NCBI GenBank assembly: GCA_021772985.1
Contig: JAJFKX010000037.1
Location: forward strand, 44,004-108,003
Direction of reading: 5' to 3'
From: Gammaproteobacteria bacterium
GTDB lineage: Bacteria; Pseudomonadota; Gammaproteobacteria; Xanthomonadales; Wenzhouxiangellaceae
DNA length: 64,000 nucleotides
Shown here: in pieces, positions 9,190 to 18,365 of the stretch
Layout: every line of letters begins with the position of its first letter
Numbering within the stretch: position 1 is the stretch's first letter
Made by a program: the position numbers and the translations under genes
The notes under the pieces: model-generated
The model's input: only the letters and a program-made list of their open reading frames with translations
The model's database searches: none
What the model was told of the DNA's origin: nothing

Positions 9190-10779
9190 CTACCTCTCCC
9201 AACGCGATGTACCGTGCCCAGTGTTGGTCGAAGGATTGTGACACTGCAGGCAAGCTGCCGGTGGTGTTGGCGCGCTGCTGGGAGGGAATTCACAGCCGCT
9301 AGGAACGGTATAGATATCGCCCGGAATAGGGGCCGCTGTCGGCTCTTCCCAATGATAGTAATCAGCCAGACTTAGGCCGGTGCCAATGGTGATGTCTGCT
9401 CGGGTCTGCAGGAATACAATGGGTTCCGGAGGTTCTGCCACGGTATACCACATCCAAAAAAGAGTATCGCCTGAATAGTCCGGCAGCGGGCAGCTTATTA
9501 CCTGCGTTTTCCGGTTAGGGCTTAGTACTGGGTTGTTATCAATAACTCCCATACACTCGCATCCGCCACGGGCACCCCAATCCGGATGAGGCGCCCCGGG
9601 GATGGAGGTATGTGGTCCCTTTGCGCAGTCTAATTGTGTGTACGGTGAATTGGCTAAAAAGTCGATTCCATAGCTGTCCTGATCGAGTAAGAGAGCATCA
9701 GAAAACGCTTCGATTGGTTTATGCGTGCTAGGGTCCTGCTCGACCTTGTGCAGACGCGTTCGCAGATTGGGACCCGCAGGATCATAGTACACCGAGGTGC
9801 TTATCGGCTTGGGTGTCAAAAATTTTGCGGCTGTAGAGAAGGAAGTGATATAAATCTCTTCAGGCCAATGTGGCGGCTCAATATCCGGGCTGGAGCAAGC
9901 CTCAACACTCAAGCCTGGGATAAGCTCAGCGACAGAGTCAGGATGGCCGACCCGAGGTGCTTGCTCAGTCTCCCGATAGGCGAGCCGCATTTTTTCGTCC
10001 AAGGTTGGCAAATTCTTTGCCGCCGTACACGATGCGATCAAGGCTTCTAGATTGGTATTCTCGACAGGCTGGAAACTGGAGAAATTCGAATAGGCATATT
10101 CAGATAGAACTGCGGGCAAGCCGGAATGTTCTCCCCAGAAAAAGGTTCGGGTCGGATAACCGTTCTCGTCAAACCAGAACCAATCTCCTGCCTGCCCCTC
10201 GGCCCCTCTGGCCTCAATTGGGGATGGTTGTTTCCACCAATCAACTTTGGGGCCAGTATGAATCGTGGGTGCAGTGCGCTGATTGCCTACACAGACCGCT
10301 TCCTGGTCCTGCCAGATACGCCCCGGTACGGGAAGATTTTTACCCCAGTTGGCATCGCATGAGGGGTTGTCCCAACTCCCGCTGAGAACCCAAGTCTTAT
10401 CATGAGTAATTAAGAGATCGACCAGATTGGTCGTCCCGGCCCGGTAAACTCCAGCTCGCATCGCTCCCACACTAGCGTCATATGTGAATCTCCCGACCCT
10501 CAGTTCTGCCCCGTTGGGAAAGGTCCCCTGGTATAAATAGGGAGACATCAACGCAATGGCCTCCCATTTTTCTGGTAACGGGGTTGGGGTCCGCTGGGCA
10601 CACTGCCCCATCTGTGGCAGATCTGGCTCTGGATAATTGGGGAATGGAACCTGCGCTCCCGCCCCGAGAGAGACCAGCGACAGACATGCCACCACCACGT
10701 AGGTTGATATGCCATATAGCAGGTGATTTCCTCTCACGATACACATGGCCGATAGTTTTGTTGCATCTCTCGAACTCAT
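9190..10779 (-). CDS. Secreted protein of unknown function ending in a single CXXCH motif
   Basis: The start is supported by an excellent ribosome site (AAGGAGGAG) 6-8 bases upstream of the ATG. A long signal peptide ends near GAGA-QVP. The 529-residue product is rich in Trp, Pro and Cys and has no family that I recognise. Near the C-terminus a proline-rich linker (PPSSAPTPPAA) leads to CLQCH, which matches a c-type haem attachment motif, followed by about 15 residues only. There is no obvious distal Met or His domain, so haem attachment is unproven. It stands alone between a terminator and a long non-coding stretch. Confidence 0.7.
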   Translation of the reverse strand: MSSRDATKLSAMCIVRGNHLLYGISTYVVVACLSLVSLGAGAQVPFPNYPEPDLPQMGQCAQRTPTPLPEKWEAIALMSPYLYQGTFPNGAELRVGRFTYDASVGAMRAGVYRAGTTNLVDLLITHDKTWVLSGSWDNPSCDANWGKNLPVPGRIWQDQEAVCVGNQRTAPTIHTGPKVDWWKQPSPIEARGAEGQAGDWFWFDENGYPTRTFFWGEHSGLPAVLSEYAYSNFSSFQPVENTNLEALIASCTAAKNLPTLDEKMRLAYRETEQAPRVGHPDSVAELIPGLSVEACSSPDIEPPHWPEEIYITSFSTAAKFLTPKPISTSVYYDPAGPNLRTRLHKVEQDPSTHKPIEAFSDALLLDQDSYGIDFLANSPYTQLDCAKGPHTSIPGAPHPDWGARGGCECMGVIDNNPVLSPNRKTQVISCPLPDYSGDTLFWMWYTVAEPPEPIVFLQTRADITIGTGLSLADYYHWEEPTAAPIPGDIYTVPSGCEFPPSSAPTPPAACLQCHNPSTNTGHGTSRWER

Positions 10780-11099
10780 ATTTTCTCCTCCTTGGTATTG
10801 CTGGCACAGCGTATCTATATGAAATAAATTCTAGCCTTCGGATTTTGCATTTAACAACTATTCTTAGCATTGCCTGGTGTCAGACTGTTTACTCGCCACC
10901 GTAAACGATGGTGGTAAAATGTATGGCATCTGCTTAACCTCCCCACTTGTTTGTAGTTGTTCCAGGTCGGGCCAGATTCCAGTCTACCGGGCACAAACAA
11001 TTATGCCTTTAGACTAAGCTTCCGCTCTTCTGAAAGTCCTAACCTTCCGAAAACCTGCTGGTTATATGACCTTTACCTGAAAAGCCCCTCAATCTGAAA

Positions 11100-11309
11100 G
11101 CGCTACATCGCCACGAATATGACAAAGCCTTCAAACAATCGCCAAAAAATGAGCTGAATAAAAATGACCGCCAATCCCAAGCATTACCGAATTGAATCGT
11201 GCAAGCTAAGTTGCCGAGCGTGATTGATACTTTTGAAATGAACATTAAAAAGAGCGAGGATGGAAAAGTTGTGGTACAGGAAAAATCACCAGTTCTGGTG
11301 GTCCACTAA
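11100..11309 (+). pseudogene. Remnant of a short gene with an internal stop
   Basis: One frame reads through LHRHEYDKAFKQSPKNELNK, an internal TGA, then KLPSVIDTFEMNIKKSEDGK and a stop at 11307. Composition and continuity suggest a decayed gene, but I cannot name the family. The rest of 10780-11639 shows no gene apart from a tRNA fragment. Confidence 0.25.
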
Positions 11310-11393
11310 AAAACCATGATGAAATTTATTGAGCCGCTAACACTACCTTATTTTTCAAGGTGCTAGGTAACTTATCAAGGTAGAAAAATCAAA

Positions 11394-11416
11394 TGGTGGG
11401 CCCTGTAGGACTTGAA
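11394..11416 (-). repeat. 3' end fragment of a tRNA gene, probable attachment-site scar
   Basis: Read on the minus strand, these 23 bases match the end of a tRNA: TTCAAGT loop, CCTAC stem strand, AGGGCCC acceptor strand, discriminator A and CCA. The other half of the T-stem and the rest of a cloverleaf are absent. Such fragments are left when an integrase uses a tRNA 3' end as its attachment site. The acceptor would pair with GGGCCCT; an elongator Met or Ile2 tRNA is my guess. No intact copy lies in this window. Confidence 0.55.
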
Positions 11417-11639
11417 CTTCAATATCAACTAATTGATATATAAATAATTATTTATACATAAAAACATAAATAGCACCATATGTAGCACCAATTAGTATCT
11501 GTTAGTCAATTTTCATGATTTCCCCTGCACAGGTTATCATCTATTAGGTTCCTTTTTTAACCCTCACATTGAGTGGCTCGAATTGACTTACGCTAATGAT
11601 CGTCGCACAATCTATATGCAATACCTAGGCTAACACGTT

Positions 11640-12008
11640 ATGAGTACTGCCACCTTTTTCAACCCAACCAATAGCTCATTGGAGGCAAAGATAAAAGCCG
11701 CCAAAGGCATATTGCAATCTGTGCAAATGCTTGAAGCCAGTCAACAGCATATCCAAGCCAACGGCCCTGACAGTGCATTGGGCACTGAAGAAGAACTGAG
11801 CACAGCCAATACACTCACCTGTAATAGTTTCAATGATATGGTCAATGCGCTTTCCTTGCTTGAATTGCAACAAGCTCATACAGAAAAGCTCTTGTCCCTT
11901 GATGAATACAATCTGCTGATGACCGAGAAACAAAAAGCCAACCTGCAAGAGGCTCATCGCGCCCAATTAAGCTACGAGAGCACTCACTCCAAAGATCGTA
12001 ATCGGTAA
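11640..12008 (+). CDS. Hypothetical helical protein
   Basis: A 122-residue frame codes for a mostly helical, Ala/Gln/Leu-rich soluble protein with no signal peptide or recognised domain. There is no convincing ribosome site before the ATG. Lack of stops and sensible composition favour a real gene, but its isolation in a decayed region lowers confidence. Confidence 0.4.
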   Translation: MSTATFFNPTNSSLEAKIKAAKGILQSVQMLEASQQHIQANGPDSALGTEEELSTANTLTCNSFNDMVNALSLLELQQAHTEKLLSLDEYNLLMTEKQKANLQEAHRAQLSYESTHSKDRNR

Positions 12009-12180
12009 TCAGAGTCAGCTGGAAAGTACTTCTAATACGTGGAAATTTAGGCTCTATCTGACAATTCCGCGAGCTTAGTTTAGACAAAGCCTGGCAGTTC
12101 GTATATTTGTCAGCTACTTGCCCATAGGAGACGGTCGAGATATTTGTTCTCGGGATATCGATTCGACCATTCGAAGGGCC

Positions 12181-12231
12181 TTCTTAAGCTCAAATCCTGA
12201 TGTATAATTCAGCTCACGATTCGTGGGAGGG
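12181..12231 (+). promoter_or_regulatory. Probable promoter and ribosome site of the OmpA-domain gene
   Basis: A perfect -10 TATAAT lies at 12203-12208 with a poor -35 candidate (TTCTTA) 16 bases upstream. The strong ribosome site GGGAGGG (12225-12231) is 6 bases before the ATG at 12238 and decides that start over an in-frame GTG at 12223. Confidence 0.55.
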
Positions 12232-12237
12232 ATGTAT

Positions 12238-13224
12238 ATGATAAAAAGTGTTGGTTCTGTAGCTGCAGCAATCATTTTTGTTTTCTTGACCACCATGGCG
12301 ATGGCACAAGATATTGATGGCATCGTCGAACACCCTATGATTGAGCGCTATCCGGGGCAAGTGATAGCCTGGCAACACATTGAAAACTACCAGCCATACA
12401 AGGTGGCTGTGGGCCCGGTTGCCGGCTACCGTGCAATTGCAGATTGGATCGAGACCGAAGGCCGTGTGACTCGCACATTCTACAAGTATGAAGGTGAAGA
12501 CCGGTCCTATTCCGAGGTCTACAAGAATTATCTTGATGCGCTGAAGGCAGAGGGTTTCGACATTCTGGGCGAAGGCATGTCAGCGGATCGTAAAGGTACG
12601 GCAGTTGGCTCGCGACAATGGATGGAAGTCACGTTCCGTGCGAACCCCGCAACCAAGCCTGGTGCCGTGGGTACGATGTTTTCGGGCACATCCTCGTCTG
12701 GTGGCGCAGGCGCAATAGTCGCCACCAAAGAACGCGCCGCAGGCATAGCCTATGTTGTTATATATGTTGAACAGCATTCAAAAAAATATATCGGTACATT
12801 GATAGATATAGTGGAGGTCGAGGCCGCCGAAACGGGGCTAGTCGTTGTTGATGCTGAAGCCATGGGCTCAGAAATTGAAGAGTATGGCCGCGTCGTCCTA
12901 GACGGTATCGTGTTTGACTTTGACAAGGCCACACTATCACCGGAGTCAAAGGCTGCTCTTGATGCGATTGCTGAATACCTGAACACCAACCCGGATAAGA
13001 GTTTTTATGTCGTTGGCCACACCGACTCGAAGGGAACCTTCGGATACAACCACAAGCTGTCTTCTGATCGGGCACAAACGGTCGCAAATGCATTGAAAAC
13101 GGATTATGACATAGCACCGGACCGGCTGGAGCCTCATGGCGTCGGACCGCTTGTGCCAGTGTTCTCAAATGAGAGTGATGTTGGCCGGGATAAAAACCGG
13201 CGTGTTGAACTCGTCGAAAGGTGA
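12238..13224 (+). CDS. OmpA-family envelope protein (N-terminal DUF4892-like region, C-terminal peptidoglycan-binding domain)
   Basis: The product has a signal peptide (to about AMA-QDI). An N-terminal domain of about 190 residues follows, resembling the DUF4892 envelope family. Residues from about 215 on form an OmpA C-terminal domain: VFDFDKATLSPESKAALDAI, VVGHTDSKG, NHKLSSDRAQTVANAL and GRDKNRRVEL. That domain binds meso-diaminopimelate peptidoglycan through the conserved Asp and Arg seen here. The protein should be periplasmic or tethered between the outer membrane and wall. It is a single-gene unit with its own promoter. Confidence 0.85.
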   Translation: MIKSVGSVAAAIIFVFLTTMAMAQDIDGIVEHPMIERYPGQVIAWQHIENYQPYKVAVGPVAGYRAIADWIETEGRVTRTFYKYEGEDRSYSEVYKNYLDALKAEGFDILGEGMSADRKGTAVGSRQWMEVTFRANPATKPGAVGTMFSGTSSSGGAGAIVATKERAAGIAYVVIYVEQHSKKYIGTLIDIVEVEAAETGLVVVDAEAMGSEIEEYGRVVLDGIVFDFDKATLSPESKAALDAIAEYLNTNPDKSFYVVGHTDSKGTFGYNHKLSSDRAQTVANALKTDYDIAPDRLEPHGVGPLVPVFSNESDVGRDKNRRVELVER

Positions 13225-13728
13225 CCGTAGCGGGAGCATAGTCAGGTTACCTATGCTTTCTCTTACAGCCACTATCGCGGTGCGCAGGGTCCGCTTCCGG
13301 CCGCTAGCTGCCGGTCTGATAAACTGACGAACGACTGCAAGTTGCCCTAAGCAGACACTTTGACAGTCGATTTTTAGAGTGTATTTAGCTGTAAACCTAG
13401 TATTATTTGCTATTCCTCTTTTATTACTGCTCCAAATTTTAGCCCAACTAATACTTGTGAATAACAACAAATATCCTTGATGTCATCATTGATAGGCAAT
13501 CCTGGCGAAATAGGGGCGATTCATAAAGCATAGTTTAATGTGAGACAGTTTGGGCTTTGAGTGCACTTATACAGCAAGGGTTATAGCTTTTGAGGCCCTT
13601 AGGTGTAATTGATAATAATAAAACTTCATTTTATCGCTACAATTTACGTAGTCTTGTAAACAGGGTTTTCGATCAAGTGCTACCCAGGCGCTGGCTTGTA
13701 TAACACTATAACGAACGTGGAGGGGACA
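13225..13728. other. Non-coding stretch
   Basis: I see no gene, convincing terminator or repeat in these roughly 500 bases. The only useful signal is the ribosome site GGAGGGG just before 13729. Confidence 0.5.
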
Positions 13729-14634
13729 ATGAAATATCTATACTTTTTTCTTTTTTCAAGTTTTTTGATGATTGTATGTACTGGGTGTACAGTTCAAACG
13801 ACACCATGGGATACTAGTATTGCTAGGTTTCATGAAAAATCACCACCGGTCAGTGTAATGAAGCCTGAGCAATGTGACTTAGTTAATGATCATACAAACA
13901 AAACAATACCCTGTCATGGTGATGATTGTAATTGTAACCCTGATGAACCTCCCGGTGGGGTTTTCCCTCCTATTGCAGATGGGTGCTTAGACTGTTTGGC
14001 AGGTGGTGCGCAAGATACGCATTTATTTAGAGCAGCAATCGATAATAATCAAACACTTGGGCGCATCGGGCCGTTTAATTCAAACTCAACATTTGATCCA
14101 AAAGAGAGACGAGTAATTGTATTCAACAAAGATAGTGGTGGACCATTAACAACAACCCAGTCAATAACCAATGACACTCATCCCGTATATTTTGATTACG
14201 GGCAAGTCTGGTCCGGGCATAATTGGCTAGCTGACAAGGCTATAGTGAGCCCTTCAGGAATAAATTTTATACTTGAAAACTTAGCGTACTCGATTTTCCC
14301 ATGTGCTGTTGCTAATTTAGCAATCGAGATTAGATTAAAAAGGAACAATTTAATAGCTACTCTAGCGAGTGTTGGGAGTACAAATTCGTGCACTAGCAAC
14401 GACCCAGTCCTGGTATCTATTCCTTATCTAGAAACCGGTCCTATTGAAGTGCAAGTCGGAGACGAAGTCTTTGTGACAATAATTTTAAACTCTGTTGGAG
14501 GCGGTGGGGTTTTCTATGTATTAGCGGGTGACCGGTGTTTTCAAAATGAGGCTATTACTACAGAGTACGACTGCCAAGTGGCTGGATATGATTGGCTAAA
14601 TACCCCTACATTTTCTAATCAAGACACAGAGTAA
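13729..14634 (+). CDS. Lipoprotein of unknown function, Cys-rich N-terminal half
   Basis: The GGAGGGG ribosome site just upstream fixes the ATG at 13729 rather than an in-frame start 33 bases earlier. The N-terminus is a lipoprotein signal with lipobox VCTGC. A Cys-rich stretch follows (CHGDDCNCNPDEPPGG, GCLDCLAGG) and then a beta-rich C-terminal region, consistent with an extracytoplasmic lipid-anchored protein. I do not recognise the family. The local sequence is AT-rich compared with the OmpA gene before it, which fits separate acquisition. Confidence 0.6.
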   Translation: MKYLYFFLFSSFLMIVCTGCTVQTTPWDTSIARFHEKSPPVSVMKPEQCDLVNDHTNKTIPCHGDDCNCNPDEPPGGVFPPIADGCLDCLAGGAQDTHLFRAAIDNNQTLGRIGPFNSNSTFDPKERRVIVFNKDSGGPLTTTQSITNDTHPVYFDYGQVWSGHNWLADKAIVSPSGINFILENLAYSIFPCAVANLAIEIRLKRNNLIATLASVGSTNSCTSNDPVLVSIPYLETGPIEVQVGDEVFVTIILNSVGGGGVFYVLAGDRCFQNEAITTEYDCQVAGYDWLNTPTFSNQDTE

Positions 14635-14732
14635 CAATAATTTAGAAGTTGGGCGAGCGCTGAACTGTATCTAACATTATGTTGAGTATCTAGAGCTAGG
14701 AAAATTTGAATGATTAACCCAACAGGTTCATG

Positions 14733-15129
14733 ATGGCCAGGAAACTACCGATACGAACGAAACAGATCACCGCTGACAGTGTGGTTAAGATGTTACGCGG
14801 GCATCAAGTGCATGCATACATTGGTCGAAAATGGCGTTGAGTTTACTGATCACCAGCGGATTGAGCACCGGGCTGATGTCATGGTGTATTTTGCTGATCC
14901 TTATGCTTCCTTGCAGCGTGGTAGTAATGAGAATGCCAATGGCAGGTTACGGAGATTTATCCAACGTTCTACGGACCTATCCAAATTCAGTGTACAGAGG
15001 CTACGACATATTATTGAATTAATAAATAATCAGCCAAGAAAGTGTCTTGGTTGGCGATCACCTTATGAGGTGTATCATGATGTGAGTATTGCGATTATTC
15101 TGAGAATTCACGGTGTTGTATTTAAGTAA
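14733..15129 (+). pseudogene. IS30-family transposase remnant (C-terminal part, frameshifted)
   Basis: The main frame from about 14820 carries the IS30 transposase end: VENGVEFTDHQ, VYFADPYASLQRGSNENANG and LNNQPRKCLGWRSPYEVY-type residues, including the DDE glutamate region. The preceding part (RKLPIRTKQITADSVVKML) lies in another frame, so a frameshift near 14815 joins them. The N-terminal half of the transposase is missing. No inverted repeats are evident at the ends. Confidence 0.7.
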
Positions 15130-15179
15130 TTAATTTTTAATCCTAATTCTTAAAATGCCAAATACCATAGCGAGCATTA

Positions 15180-15249
15180 AAATGGCGTCTTTGAGTATAC
15201 AAGAGCGATTATCAGATTTCACCAGAACCAGCTATTCAAGCTGGCCGAC
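15180..15249 (+). repeat. Module-boundary hairpin repeat, copy R1
   Basis: One of four same-orientation copies of a repeat with the core TTTGAGTATACA. Here the flanking arms have decayed (AATGGCG and GCGATT), but the right-hand tail (TCAGATTTCACCAGAACCAG and then CTATTCAAGCTGGCCGA) is nearly identical to R2. It lies 3' of the IS30 remnant. Confidence 0.7.
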
Positions 15250-15369
15250 CAAATGTAAGTTTTTAATAAATAGGCAATCAAATCGGGCAGTGCTAGCTTG
15301 CTTTGGTCGGTTTCCCAGACTCCCGCAACCGGATATCCCAGACAAGATTGCCATGTGGTTAGAATAGCC

Positions 15370-15819
15370 ATTCTCCCAGCTACTGTCTGTCGGAATACTG
15401 CACGGTAGCGTGTAGGGTAATCATTCTTTGTCTTATAGGTTTTAAAACCAGTGCCTTGGGGCTTGTCCTGCCGGACCCGCGCTCTATGGCTTCGCCACGG
15501 AGACTACAATCTCCGCCCGTTCGGGTGACGATCACTAAGCCATTCAAGAAATAAGGCCAGTGCTTTTGCCTGCAAAAGCACTGACGTAAAAGGAATATCC
15601 CCCCGCAGGCTAGCTGTGATTTTAACAGACTCACCACAAACTCCAGCAAAAATGCTCACCCGTTCCCGCTTCGCGCGCATGCGGCTTGCGCTTTTGGCTG
15701 GACTTTGTGTTTTTTCGTCTGTACTCGCTCATCCGCTTTGCTCCTTCCCTCGTCAACACAGGGGTTTTCAACCCCTGCGGGGGGAATGTTTTTTTTAACA
15801 AGAGAGAAGGATCAAAAAG
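15370..15819 (+). promoter_or_regulatory. Structured leader with hairpins and attenuator-like terminator upstream of DUF3768 gene
   Basis: This 450-base GC-rich stretch has no convincing gene but several hairpins. A perfect 11-bp stem lies at 15558-15583 (CAGTGCTTTTG with its complement). Another stem lies at 15759-15777 (CAGGGGTT/AACCCCTG), soon followed by an eight-base T run at 15789-15796. The last looks like an intrinsic terminator only about 25 bases before the start at 15820, which suggests attenuation. A ribosome site (GAGAGAAGGA) follows it. Confidence 0.45.
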
Positions 15820-16188
15820 ATGAATACACAAAGCAAATACACCGCCCAATTAACTGCAAAACATAATGATCAATTACGTGCCCGACTTCAAGTACCCGTG
15901 TTTGGAATACCAGAGGTGCCGGGGACTTTCGTGATGACAAGTGGTATCAACTCACTTTCTCCAGAAGATCAAATCTGTATTTGTGCAGCGGTGCGTGACT
16001 ACGACAATTTTAATGACGACCTCTATGGGAAACATGACTTTGGTTCTATCGATTATCCCAATCTAGGTAAGGTTTTTTGGAAGATTGATTATTACGCTAA
16101 TGCCGCATGTATGGCTGGAAGTGAGTATCCATTCGACCCCACCCGTTCTTATCGCGTTTTAACCATCATGCTCGCAGAAGAATATTAA
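15820..16188 (+). CDS. DUF3768 family protein
   Basis: The 122-residue product matches the DUF3768 pattern: a glycine turn and INSLSPEDQ, then DYDNFNDDLYGKHDFGS, VFWKIDYY and a final RVLTIMLAEEY. DUF3768 genes are typical cargo of plasmids and integrative elements, and their function is unknown. A second, longer member with the same C-terminal pattern lies at 60165-60662. The stop is 13 bases before the J-domain gene with a GGGGAG ribosome site between, so the two are probably one transcript. Confidence 0.75.
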   Translation: MNTQSKYTAQLTAKHNDQLRARLQVPVFGIPEVPGTFVMTSGINSLSPEDQICICAAVRDYDNFNDDLYGKHDFGSIDYPNLGKVFWKIDYYANAACMAGSEYPFDPTRSYRVLTIMLAEEY

Positions 16189-16201
16189 GGGGAGAATAGA
16201 C

Positions 16202-16738
16202 ATGCATACCAAAGACGCTGCCAAACTCTTAGGGTTAAACGGAGATATTACACCCGATGATGTTGCAAAAGCCTACCGCAAAGCCGCCTTTCAATATCAC
16301 CCTGACCGCAATCCAGCAGGTGAGGAAATGATGAAAGCCGTAAACGCTGCTTATGAAACCTTAAAAGACTTTAGTGGCAATGTAGAACATCAAGCCGATA
16401 ATTACGGGGAAGAACTAAACCGCATGATTAATGTGGCACTGGATATCAAGGCCCAATCCGGCGGCGGCATCACCATTGAGCTTATGGGCGCGTGGTTATG
16501 GGTGACAGGTAACACAAGACCTTATTCCCATTTATTAAACCGTAAAACGGGTGCGGGCTTCACTTTCGCATCGAAAAAGAAAGCATGGTATTTCCGGCCC
16601 GAAGATTACAAAAGTGCCAGCCGTGGGTCTTATTTCATTGATGATATCCGCAACAAATACGGCAGTGTCGAGCCAAGCAATGCAGGCTATAGCCGTTATT
16701 TGAAGCAGCACACAAACCCAAAGACAAACAGCCGTTGA
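16202..16738 (+). CDS. J-domain (DnaJ-like) protein
   Basis: Residues about 4-58 form a J domain: an amphipathic helix, YHPDRNPAG containing the HPD triad that activates Hsp70 ATPase, then AYETLKDF. The remaining 120 residues include ELMGAWLWVTGNT and an RPEDYKS motif found in J-domain proteins of plasmids and integrative elements. It lacks zinc-finger and substrate domains of a classical DnaJ. The mobile Hsp70-like ATPase and GrpE-like protein at 50.6-52.7 kb could be its partners, though the genes are 34 kb apart. Confidence 0.85.
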   Translation: MHTKDAAKLLGLNGDITPDDVAKAYRKAAFQYHPDRNPAGEEMMKAVNAAYETLKDFSGNVEHQADNYGEELNRMINVALDIKAQSGGGITIELMGAWLWVTGNTRPYSHLLNRKTGAGFTFASKKKAWYFRPEDYKSASRGSYFIDDIRNKYGSVEPSNAGYSRYLKQHTNPKTNSR

Positions 16739-16974
16739 TTGTAAGCCTTGAGGTCAGTCTAGCCACTGGCCTTAAGGGTACAATTTCACAAAATTAAGAA
16801 GTCTTTAAGTAATTTACGCCATACTATTTATGGTAGCAAAAGCTTTTAAAGGCAAGAATAACGGGGCATTGGGGCGTGGGATGTATAAATCACTCAATAA
16901 AATGAAAGCAATCAAGTTCCTTGATTGCTTATTACGGCAAAGCGTAGCGAGCCGTAAAGATTGCGCGGTCTAAA
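16739..16974 (+). promoter_or_regulatory. Intergenic hairpins between J-domain and coiled-coil genes
   Basis: A G-U rich stem at 16747-16779 (CCTTGAGGTCAGT with CCACTGGCCTTAAGG) may end the upstream transcript. A perfect 11-bp stem with a three-base loop at 16906-16930 (AAGCAATCAAG) and a second stem (TTACGGC/GCCGTAA) follow directly before the next gene. Confidence 0.4.
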
Positions 16975-17703
16975 ATGACCTCTGATCTAACCCCGCAATT
17001 TAACGATGTCACGCTTTTAGAAAAACAAATTTTATTCGGTCAGGACAATGGATCAATCACTGGGCTGCAAGATCGAGCACCAGCGGCTGCAAAAGCGGAT
17101 TCAAAATACCGTGAAGTACAAAAGGCCAAAGCTAAGAAAACAAGCGAATTCCTTAAAGCTCTAAATGATATTCATGACTATATTGAGCGCCTTGAACAAG
17201 AGATCGAAGCATTGGAAGAGCAATTCCGCAAGCGTGATGGTGATGAATGGCGTGAAAAGCTCGCGCTTAAAATACTGGATGCAGACGACATTCCGCCGCG
17301 CCGCGCAGGTGAAAGCATGGAAGCTTATCGCGAGCGGTTAGAGCCGATCTTAATGGATGAAATGCTCAATGAGGATGGCTCGATCAAGGCCGAGTATAAA
17401 AACCATCCGGAATTAGGCGATTATGCACTGTGGGCGCAAAAACAATATCATTTGAATGCCGCACGCGGTTATGTGCGTGAGCTTGAAGACCCGTATACGA
17501 CCCCTGATCGCAAGAATGAAATTCTGGATGAACTAGAACAGCACGGCGATATTGAGGAATTAACGTTTGCTGACCGTGAGGCACAAGAGCAAAGCCTTGT
17601 GCAAAACCAGATTAAAGATAGTGCTGATACGAACCAAGATACACAATTTAATACCAAATCTGATATGAGTGAATGTTCAAACTTGTTTAAACCTATTGGA
17701 TGA
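16975..17703 (+). CDS. Coiled-coil hypothetical protein
   Basis: The product is 242 residues, highly charged and without a signal peptide. Residues about 45-95 form a predicted coiled coil (LNDIHDYIERLEQEIEALEE). Beyond it the protein stays helical and acidic. No enzymatic motif is visible. It is the third gene of the DUF3768/J-domain cluster, a context of plasmid or ICE backbone genes. Its end overlaps the convergent gene's end at 17693-17703. Confidence 0.55.
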   Translation: MTSDLTPQFNDVTLLEKQILFGQDNGSITGLQDRAPAAAKADSKYREVQKAKAKKTSEFLKALNDIHDYIERLEQEIEALEEQFRKRDGDEWREKLALKILDADDIPPRRAGESMEAYRERLEPILMDEMLNEDGSIKAEYKNHPELGDYALWAQKQYHLNAARGYVRELEDPYTTPDRKNEILDELEQHGDIEELTFADREAQEQSLVQNQIKDSADTNQDTQFNTKSDMSECSNLFKPIG

Positions 17704-18136
17704 ATAAAGGGTTGTCATTTTTTGCACGTTTAGCCAGTTTAGACACTTGCTCTCGCATTTCAGTTACTCGATACAGCCCGTCTGTGCCGCCCCGAATATG
17801 AAACGCTATACCAGTTGCTATTGCATCATTTTGTTCAAAGAAAAATCTGATATTTGTAACGCCGTAATATTTGAAATCGTTAGTTAAAATGCCTTTAACT
17901 TCATTATCAGTTGCTATTGGCTCTACCCCCATTCGTACAGCTATAGCAACACCATTAGGGTTTTTCTCTGACCATTTACTACCGGCTACTAAGACACAGG
18001 GTTGTTTCCAACAAGTGATGTAATCATCTTTTGCTGAAACCTCTATGGATGCATGAGGCTCTTGTGCAAGAGCCTGAAACGATACCCCAAACACAAGCAA
18101 CACCAATAGCGGCATAATGATTTTGATTGTCTTCAT
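17693..18136 (-). CDS. Exported hypothetical protein
   Basis: A 147-residue frame with a clear signal peptide (LLVLLVFGVSFQALA-QEP) and a compact mature part holding two cysteines (TCWKQPCVLVAG) that could form a disulfide. The mature domain resembles no family I can name. It follows a small zinc-ribbon membrane protein gene by 10 bases on the same strand, so the two are likely co-transcribed. Confidence 0.6.
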   Translation of the reverse strand: MKTIKIIMPLLVLLVFGVSFQALAQEPHASIEVSAKDDYITCWKQPCVLVAGSKWSEKNPNGVAIAVRMGVEPIATDNEVKGILTNDFKYYGVTNIRFFFEQNDAIATGIAFHIRGGTDGLYRVTEMREQVSKLAKRAKNDNPLFIQ

Positions 18137-18146
18137 ATTTAACCAT

Positions 18147-18341
18147 TTAAATATTGTTGAGAATGATTATGAAGATGACAAGAACAACGATGCCGATTAC
18201 AGCTTGTTTAAAAAAATTCCCCGCATCTGCCCCAATCGAGGCTGGATAGTTTTTCCCGCAACTGGGACATTTTTTGATATCAAAGCTGATTTTGTGACCA
18301 CACGCCCTACAGTTTGTTGATGAAGCCATTTTTATTGACAT
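18147..18341 (-). CDS. Small zinc-ribbon membrane protein
   Basis: The 64-residue product begins with a four-cysteine zinc ribbon (CRACGHKISFDIKKCPSCG) and ends with one transmembrane helix (IGIVVLVIFIIILNN). I use the ATG at 18341; further upstream the frame runs into a long inverted repeat, so a longer N-terminus is unlikely. Zinc-ribbon plus single-helix proteins are common and poorly defined. The ribosome site is weak. Confidence 0.6.
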   Translation of the reverse strand: MSIKMASSTNCRACGHKISFDIKKCPSCGKNYPASIGADAGNFFKQAVIGIVVLVIFIIILNNI

Positions 18342-18365
18342 AAATATTAGGATGAGTTGGTATAT

